A stretch of 64,000 nucleotides of DNA from Hanleya hanleyi (Eukaryota; Mollusca; Polyplacophora; Lepidopleurida; Hanleyidae). This document shows, in pieces, positions 31,901-41,800 of this stretch. The position numbers and the translations under genes were made by a program. The stretch is taken from assembly GCA_036873755.1 (NCBI GenBank), contig JAVTVY010020617.1, positions 1 through 64,000 of the forward strand. The letters are read 5' to 3'. The stretch's first letter is position 1; each line of letters opens with the position of its first letter. Under the pieces are notes generated by a model. The model saw only the letters and a list, made by a program, of their open reading frames with translations, had not been told where the DNA came from and did not search any database.

Positions 31901-34900
31901 AACATTGTTATAGTCATTTCTCAGGAAGAACTGCATGGATCTTTCTCAAATTTGATACACAGGTTCCCCTTGGGGTCTAGTTGTGCAATATACCTTTTCT
32001 GGTCCGATTCGAAAATCCAATATGGCCACCAGGCAGCCATCTTGGATTTCCTCATGAAACCTTATCACGATTTCTCAGGAACTACAGCATGGATCTTTCT
32101 CAAATTTGGTACACAGGTTCCCCTTGGGGTTTAGTGGTGCAAGATACCTTTTCTGGTCTGATTCGAAAATCCAATATGGCCATCAGGCAGCCATCTTGGA
32201 TTTCTCCATGAAACATTGTTATCGTCATTTCTCAGGAACTACTGTATGGATCTTTCTCAAATTTAGTACACAGGTTTCCCTTGGGGTTTAGTTGTGCAAG
32301 ATACCTTTTCTGGTCCGATTCGAAAATCCAATATGGCCACCAGGCAGCTATCTTGGATTTCCCCATGAAACATTGTTATCGTCATTTCTCAGGAACTACT
32401 GTATGGATCTTTCTCAAATTTGGTACATGTCGGCGGATGAAACGGTGGGGCATATTCTATATATTGACTATAGAGAATATCCGTACCTTCAACTTCCATA
32501 TCAAGGAGTTCAAATAATTCGGAATTAAAAAGTATTTCTTTGAGTTTTCTTTAGTCCATGCAGTTTGCAAGTGAACTGCCCCACCGTTTCGTCTGCCGGG
32601 GGTCGGCTACATGAAGGGACGTCACTCTTGTGACACACCGTCACAACTCGACAACTGTAGACTACTGCATGTTTCGATCCAAGGTAGATAATCAGGATTC
32701 AGACACTTTTGAAGTTTCAAATTTACTGCGCAGACCGGATCCCTTCAGTATTAAGTATTGTACCATCTTACTATTTTCGAGCATGGCATCTTAAAGGTAT
32801 GTCTCAAACTAGCCCAGTAAACAGAACAGAATTAGCATTCGTTCCTAATTATAAAATCTTAAAGTACGTTTCATAGCTCATGCCAAAGTGTCAAAGAGAT
32901 ATTTGTCTTCGCTTTCAGTACCCAATGATGACACGTGCAAAAATAAAAATATAAAAATACTGCAAAACGAAGACGAAGGATCCTCTGTACATGTACATTC
33001 ACTTTCAGACTAACTTGTAGTCTTGTACTATAACAACCGACATAAGTACAGTTTCTAGAAATCTTGAAACTCCTGAAACTTAGAAAGATATCTTGGTGTT
33101 TTCCAGTGTCCCTTTTTTGATCTTTTTCGCTCAGATTCGAAATTCTGTAAACAAAATTACAAATCAATCGCTTGTTCCTAGTAACAATGGACAAAAAGAT
33201 CCTCTTATCATTAGCTGACAATTATCGGACAATGGTGGGCGCCAAGATCCTTCAGGATCTCTCGTTTCTTTTGCCATTTATGGAAATGAAAGAAGATAAA
33301 TGGAGGAAATAAATGGCCAGGGAAGTAGGCAAATATGTATTCTATCCAAACGAGTGCAAAGCGCTAGGTATTATAGATTTTTATGAGCGCAAATCCACTC
33401 AATATTATCTAGATCGGGAGGCCGAAAATTTTGCGATAGGAATTTTCGCTTCAATGGCTAAACCCTACGTTGTCAATATCACAAAATTTAATGTCAGTAG
33501 GGTTTAGCTTGTTGAACTAGCCTCAACCCTGAAGATTCGGTAAATTTATTATTTTCGTTCTGTATGTGTCTAAGACAGAAGTTGTTTTAGCCATGTGTGC
33601 TGAGGTTGTAACAGATTAGAGAGCTACTATATGCGGGTATCGTTCATGCTTCAAATTGAATTAAGAGAATAATTATAACAGGATTAAGATCCACCTGTCA
33701 ATTTGTTTCAATGCATATTTCGTGTAGAATATGTTGTTTTCTCTATTGAAAATAGAAATAAAAAATAAAAATAATATCTGCTCACCTGTCCAGCAGTTGA
33801 TGATAAAATAAGTAAGTTTGATGAGCCTTATTCTAGCAAGAAAAACAAGTAAGTTTTGATGGTTTGTCCTCTGCTAATTGCTAAGTTTCAAGCAATTTAC
33901 AGGCTACAAGAGTTGGTCCTTCAGATTGATCATTCATGACTAATTTCATCATCAAATTACTTGACGTTAATCTTGGGTATTTTACTGTTTGTACCTGGCC
34001 ACCTGGAAAAGAGGATGAGGGGATATAATGCCAATGATGTTAAACATTTGTAAATAAATCATCAATTGGTATCTCAAATTCCGCCAGTTTTAGAAATGAA
34101 ATCCACATCACTTATCTGCCCTTGTTTGAAGCTGGTTTGTGACGTACATCAGACCACCTGGCTGGAAGTCAATACTTGTAACGTTGAGCCTTCGGGAGGC
34201 TGGTCTGATGTGACGTCACAATCAAGGAAAGATAAGCGATGACGGTTTACAAATCAGAAATCAGCTGGGCTTCGGGTACCAACTAGTTAAAAGCTTCTAA
34301 CAGGCAAACTACTTCACATTAAACCAAGCAAAGTAGATAGAAATATCGGTCTATCATTGTTCAACCAATATAAAATATAAAAATGAGAATCTAAAAACCT
34401 TTGCATTTCACCTTTAAATAATTTCTGATCAACAACTGCACAGGAAGTTATTTTGGGCTTATCGGAAGAAGTTGATCGTGGACATTCACAAAAGATATCA
34501 GTAGGCCAACCAACGTGGCAACTGTTTCTATGTGGTTACGTGGTGTACGTAACCTTATCAGCTCAAGTATGCAGTCAACTGACCTTCTGATATTTCATAT
34601 TCTTGTTTACGATTTGACATGTTGGATTCTTAAAACCACTGTTTTGGGAGTCTTATATAATTGTGTATTTGTCCTATGTTTTATTGTGGACCTCCCTATT
34701 TGTCTACATCTAGGTCATGTGCATTGCCGAGGTGGGCATTTGACTTATATTTCTTCAGTATTTATAAAAGTTCCTCTACTTAAATGCCTATCATCATTGG
34801 ATCTATTTCAGGATGGGTGGCCCAGATCCATTAGATTACATTAGCATTTACTCGAACAGTGGTGACGAGGAGCGAGGAATCCCACCCCACTGGCATTACA

Positions 34901-35813
34901 TTTCCTATGGTTTTAGTGACCTTCACGGAGATGGCAGGGTACATGTGTGAGTACATGTTTTTATTGATTAGACTGCAGTCCTAAAGCACTGTTAAATCTG
35001 AACTCGCTCTGTCTCTGGTACAAGCTAAACACATCAAACCTGACTGAGATAGTCCTAGAAAAAAATAATAAATATGTACTGGATTTGGAAATGGATGAAA
35101 ATTTACTTTCTGATTTGGTAAATGTCCAAGAAAGCAAAATGCTCGGTTGTGTGTAACATAGTTTCTAGCATGTTATGGTAATATATATCGGTGCCAATAT
35201 TTCTCACAGCAGTGAAACTTTGCATGATATCAGCCATCTGCGTGAACCCAGTCAAATCAAATCTTGAGAAACATTTGCCTGGGCGGCGCCTCTAATACCC
35301 CGGTATATGATGTCACAGTGGGCGGTAACTGCCTTTACTTAGATTTGTTGTTGATATTAGTGACAGTAGAAGCTTTAGTTATTTCAATTGAAGATTTCTT
35401 TGTTTGATTGCATTTACACTGTACTGATGGATTGCTCGTTCCTTTGAACATTTCTTCCACCAATTTAGGATAACCGGGCCAGGTGAACCGAGTGGGTTTG
35501 GCTTCGAATTGAGTATGCGCATTAGGAAACTGGATGGGGAAACAGAGGCCCCCATGTGGCCACCCAATCTGATGAATAGATTGGCCAAGTATGTTTTCAA
35601 GACAGGTATGTTTCACTTCAATTACGAGTTGTACGTGGCTATGTCATCTCTTCCGCATACAGAGCAAATGAACTGTCAGGTTTAGGGGAACTTTTTAATA
35701 CCCAAAAGTCTGATCAGTCAAATTTTCCCACCCCTTCTCAGTCTTTTGGTAATTTTTCCAAATGGTTTGGAGTGTAGAAATGAAAATTCACCCATGTCTC
35801 AATTTAGGCACAA

Positions 35814-35851
<38 letters not shown>

Positions 35852-38800
35852 AAAATCATATTTACATTTATTTTGTACGTAATTCAATAAGACTGTCAAT
35901 CGAGGTTACTCCAGTCAAGTATAAGAATCCCAAATGTAGCATCAAATTGACCTACAAGTGTCAAACAATACAACCAGGGTGAAATATGAAATGAAAAATT
36001 AATACTTAAAATGGTTTGGTTAATACTTTCACCTGTAGGTATTACATGGGGGGAAAAGTTGTCCAGTACACTTGTGGATCAATTTGACGCTGCATTTGGG
36101 GTTCTTATACTTAAAGATGTAATCAGCCTCAAACCTGGGCTGAAATCGATTTATCTCAAACTCAGCGAAAGTGACATATGTTACAATAGGTACAAAATGA
36201 GACACATTTGACCACAAAAAACTAAACTTGTTTCTACCGTTCACGAGAAAATAGAAGGAATTGATCTTTAAAAATAAACAGCATGGCATGCCGTTTATTT
36301 TTCCACGGCTGTGTCATCAAGCGTATACACGTGTGGTGCATTCTACCAACGTATGCTAAGCGACATTACCGAACCGTAGGCACGAGCCATGACGTTATCC
36401 CATGGCTGCAGCTGTGCAGCATTCAAATTCGTGAGCGTCGCCACGTCACTCATACGTCACGCAGTGACGTCATTTTCCTCTCCGCGTACAACGCACACTC
36501 AATGGCGAAACAGAAAACCTGTCGAAGCGGGCAGAGTTTCAAATCTCTCTGACAAGATATTCTTGCATTCGTTGTATATAGCGATCCTACCATCATCAAA
36601 TATAATACATATAATGCTTTGTTAATCTTCCCTGCTGAAAAAACCCATAGGGAAGAGTTTACAAAATCCTTCCATTTTGAGGCTGATTACATCTTTAATA
36701 TCCAGGTAAAGACTGATTGACAGTCTGATTGACTAAAATTAAGTACACAATAAATGTAAATATTTTTTTTTCTTTCATTTCTTTTCCTTCAATATGTTCC
36801 GCATGTCTAGATTGACAACTTGGTGAATTTTCATGACCACATACTCCAAGATATTGAGAAGAAATTTCCAAAAGACTGACAAGGGATGGGTGGGTATAAA
36901 TCCCCCCTAATTAGCACATCTGCACTGAAACATTTGATCTGGTTTTACCAAATGCAAATGAACAGATATATACTCATCGTACATTTTCTCCTCCTCAGGT
37001 AATGTTCTACATACAGGTGATCATATTCCATGGCATAGACCACTTGATGGCGGGTCAGACTCGAAAATCAGACACATGCTGGTTACTGATGACCCAGAGT
37101 TGTCTCCCCTCTCTACTCAATATGGCACTGTTGAATTCAGACAGGTAAAGCATCAGTAATCATGGTAACCTTACATTTATGTAGGTAAGCAGGCTCATCT
37201 CATATAACTGTGTCACTTTTGTGTCATATTCAAATTTCATTTTGAGCCTATCCGTGTTGACCAAATTGATAGGTGTGACGACCGTAATGTTACTGGATGT
37301 ACTATATAGGGATTGTGTATTGTAGATAGTAGGTGTGACAGATGATGAAGTGAAAGCTGCTCAAAGGTGGAAAGGTGCTGGGGTCCTCAAACTCTTCTCT
37401 GCTATGAAAGAGTAAGTCAGTTCTCATATAAGTATTTCAGTAGCAGGTTCAATTCATGCAAAATAATTTAGAATCTAGCCTTTGTCACTGTTTATTTTAT
37501 GTTATATTTGAGATGGTGGCAATTAATGGGTAATCTGGTTTTGACTGAAAATGGAGAAAGCCCTAGTTTACCATTGAAAACATCTACTAGCCAGAACACT
37601 GGAGTATAGATTGTATATGTGTCACTGTCAATGATACAAGGGATTGTGTGTAGGGTGGGTTGCTGGAAACAGGTTGGAGGAAATGCACCCAAGTAGATCC
37701 GTCCATCCATCTACTGTCACTATGAATTTACATAAAGATATTTCATCCCAGTTGAGACACACAACCAAGTTTCGGTTAGAATTTATAGTGATATCTCTGA
37801 AGGAATGATGGAGAATGGTTTACTGAGTAATATGAATAAGGCGACTATGGTCATGCAATGTTGTTGATGTGAGATATAATTACATTGAATTTTTTTTTTC
37901 AGGGTTGGTGCTGCCTATATCACGGACATGAAGAGACAGAAGTCCTTGTTTGATGTCAATCCTGATCTAAAGCAGGTGGTCTTAGAGGCTATGGAGAAAG
38001 AGGGTTCCAATCTCGGTCATGTGACTGCTATTTGCTCATGGGACAAACCGGAGGATGAGTGAGTCTTGCTATTCTAATAGTTCATTTACCAGTCCCATAT
38101 TATGTACCTGCGCACACAAAGTGGGCTGTGGCAGACCAAATGAATAAGCTTCACTGGGCAGGTGAACAAATGCAAATGTGCTGATTATTCGAAAACAGCT
38201 GGGAAGAAATATTAAACATGTGATAGAAATTTGGTGAACTAAAACTAGATTTGGTATTATATAATATAATAATGATATCTTTCCATACGTTTTTGTATAA
38301 TCAGCATTTTTGCTCTTTTCCCTCCATTGTTTTCCATAACAGCCTATACATGCCTGGTGAAGCTATTCATTCAGTCTGTTTTGTCCACCTCTGTTTGCAC
38401 TGATTGTGGAGTGATCGTAGAACTGACAAGTGAACTATTTAAGAAATAAAGATCGAGGAAGTGATTTCAAATTTCCCAGATGACCACCAGTTGGCACGAG
38501 TCAAGCAGTTTAGATCTGAAACCGCAGACCGAGGGTCTAAACTGGTGGACTTGTACCAACTGGTGTTTATCTAAACAATTTGAAACCAACTTCCGAGGTC
38601 TTCGTTTCTATTTGGACATGCAGAATCATATATTTATTATGAAATTATATATTCCCAGCTATAGATACCCCAGCAGCCGACAACATTTTTTGACAGAACA
38701 CAGCTCTGCAAGTGTTTGCCGGTGTTTATCGGGAATTCAAAACCTATTTCAGTACAATGCTATAACATTGAGACATTGTGGAGGTATGTTTAAATATACA

Positions 38801-41800
38801 TTTTACACTCTCCATAAAAAAACTTTCTCTCCACCCAAGGAAGTGTAAAGTAGATCACCTGGTTTGTCTTAGTCTTAAACATGCTTTTTGAAGCCTGATG
38901 GAAGTTTGGAATTTTCATGTTTTGCAGAATCACCAGCCCATCAGATTCACAAATAGCTAAAAAAAACAAAGAGAAGGCGAAAGACGAGTCAGAGTCAGAT
39001 ACGATGAAGAAAAGTGATAGTCTAGAGGAAATCAATGCTGTACATCTCAAGTTTGATTTTGAGGCTGCTGAACTCTTACCTATGGTGGTGAAGTATGTGG
39101 TTTACACTATTAATTGCTCACACGAGAAACTTTAATACATATGCATTTGAAAATATAGGGTGAAAAAAGATAGAATTAAGGGTCATTTATTGTGGGATGT
39201 AGTTCCTGTAACAGGATTGTTGTCACCATCAAAAGTTTAAATATCTTTAACACTTCCCAGTCATGCTAGCAAGCTGAAATTTCACACTTATAAAATTTAG
39301 GTTGTCAAGGCAATATTAAAGAAGTATTAGCTTGATTTTAATTGATCAGGTAAATTGAACATCATGATCACCTGCAACAATTGCCAAAGGCTTTTCAAGT
39401 CACGAAGTCTTGTACCCATATTTCATATAGGAAATAATATTGTTAGATTCTTCAATTCGGTCTAGTGAACAAGATGAAAATGGGAAATGACTGAGATGAT
39501 GTCGGATAACATGGCCAGGTGTCCATGTCATCAAGTTAGAAGCGCATTTTGCGATGTCATCTCAGTGGAGCCAAGTGCAGGTGCTGTAATGTTTTCCAGA
39601 GAATGTCAGCAGGAGATTTGAATGCACGTGATATTAAAAAAAGAGGTCACAGAAAAATGTTCACAGTAGTTGATCACAAATAATGAGTAACTTTTATCAA
39701 ACTATGCTATATGCTGATTATTTTTTAAATGACGCTACTACCTCTCTAATGGAATAAAACACTAAATTCAAGTACACTCCTATTGTGAAGGTTTTAAACA
39801 TGAAATGTATCACATATTTCGTGCTACTGACGACAGGATTGTATTATTTTATTCATAACTTTGTCTTATTCCTGAGCATGTGGGTGCCACCATTTTCTTA
39901 ACAAGCTTGATGAGATTTGGTGATAGAATTCTAAGTGGTGTTTGAGGCTTCCCATTTCATCAAAATGAAAACAGCACTGAGCAGTGAAAAGATGGAACAA
40001 TGTCTCCCACATGGCAGTAATACATGGCTGTCTATCATTTATTGTGTATAATAGGCATTATTGAGCAGTCTTGCCTGGTTGCAATTCACTGTATTTCCAA
40101 ACAATCAACCAATGACAATCATTGAGCGTTTCCTTTGTGTAATACATATTCAATCAATCAATCTATATTCAGCTGGTTTATTTATAACTCTTTAAATTAT
40201 GTAACATTCTAAGGCTACTTGTTTGATATTTGTTGTCCAGTGGTTATCGTGTATTCAGATAATCGATGTGACTTTAATGCTATGTTGTTGTTTACAGAGC
40301 CCGTCTGCAGAAGGGGAGATTTTTCATCTTTCAGAGTGCTGACCACCATACAGTACATCTTATCCCCCCTCTGCTACATAATGAGAACATCCTGGTGTCG
40401 GAGGACCAACCACTCATGTCACAAGGACCCTATCTTCAGGTAGATTCCACATCCCATCTTTGAGTGGTTTCACTTTGATGTAATTAATTTCCATCCAAGG
40501 CATTATTGCATCATAACTAAGGGAGATAACTTGTACAGAACTGTTGTCACAATCAAGGGAGGCAATTTGTATATAATATTGACCAAAATTAAGGGAGACA
40601 TCTTGTACAGCACCATCACCATGCATCTTGGAGAACAGTGCAGTCGCAACCCTGGAACATGAATCTGCTGTCATAATCATGAGAGATCATTCATAAGTAA
40701 TAGTTACAATCAAGGGATAATTCATAAATACTGGTCACAATCAAGGAAAATTATTTGTACAGAACCATAGTGACAATCAAGGTAGATAATTTGTGAAACT
40801 CCAGCAGTTGCAACAAGGGAGATAATTTATACAGAAAACAGCAGGCACAATGAAGGGGGATACCTCTGTATACTGAACACTTTATATCGATATTCACTAC
40901 AAAAGTTGCCTTCTAATGGTTGTTACACAAAAAAAAAAGAAATTTAATTTTTACCAATCACCCAAGAAAAATATTTGCAAATGTAGTATCAAGTAATAAT
41001 GCAATGGTCTTATTTAGTTACCCTTCATGCATTTTCAAGTGAAGTTTAAAATTACGATTTCAATTTCATTTCAGCTGTATTGTTCACATCAGTTAATAGA
41101 GAAAATGGCTCAAGAGTTTGAACTGCTTCAGACATTATCTCAGGTAGGCTGATAAAATTATTTTAAAAGATTCTATGAACGTCAAATAGGGGTGAAACGT
41201 CTGATAGTACCCTCACAGATAGTACCCCATGAAATTGGTTCCAGGTTGACAAGACATTGGCATGAGATATTGGGTAAAGCTCTTAAGTAAGATACAACCA
41301 TATCCATTTGCACGATTTTGATCCATTTGGAAAAACCCTTATTCAGCACAACTGCTGTGCTCACATGTTCACCGGAGCCACTTTTTAAAGACCATCACAT
41401 TACCTGTATAATCCTACCTTGGATGGGGTAAGTGGCTATCACCTACAAATGATGACAGTGAAGGAATTGTGGAATTTCTCTTGTTCACGGTAGTCATCTC
41501 ATAATTCAATGACAGGGAGTGCAGCAATAATTTAAAGATATTTACTGTTACTTGTATGAGAAACAATAAATTGCATCAAGAAACAATAAATTTTCTAATT
41601 TTGGTGTGATATAACTACCTGTTGCTACATCAGCCATATTCCTCACTTGTAAGATACTTGTGCAATAGAAAAAGTTGAACAAGTTGTCTCCACTGTCTCT
41701 GGCCACCAGTGTCGGTATATCCCATCATGCGTTGTTGTCAAGAAGGCACCATCTTTGAATCAGTTTTCCATTTGCACACAACTAGTTCAGTTGTGTTTGT

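Noticed and set aside
31079..32528. A ladder of overlapping 60-116-codon ORFs on the plus strand
   Set aside because: They repeat the same residues every 157 bp and come from the satellite; no known domain and no independent support.
33313..33507. 64-codon ORF MAREVGKYVF
   Set aside because: Other copies of the same repeat have stops in this frame.
40440..40870. A third exon-plus-donor array after SUFU exon 8
   Set aside because: The tandem units share no sequence with exon 8 or its donor.
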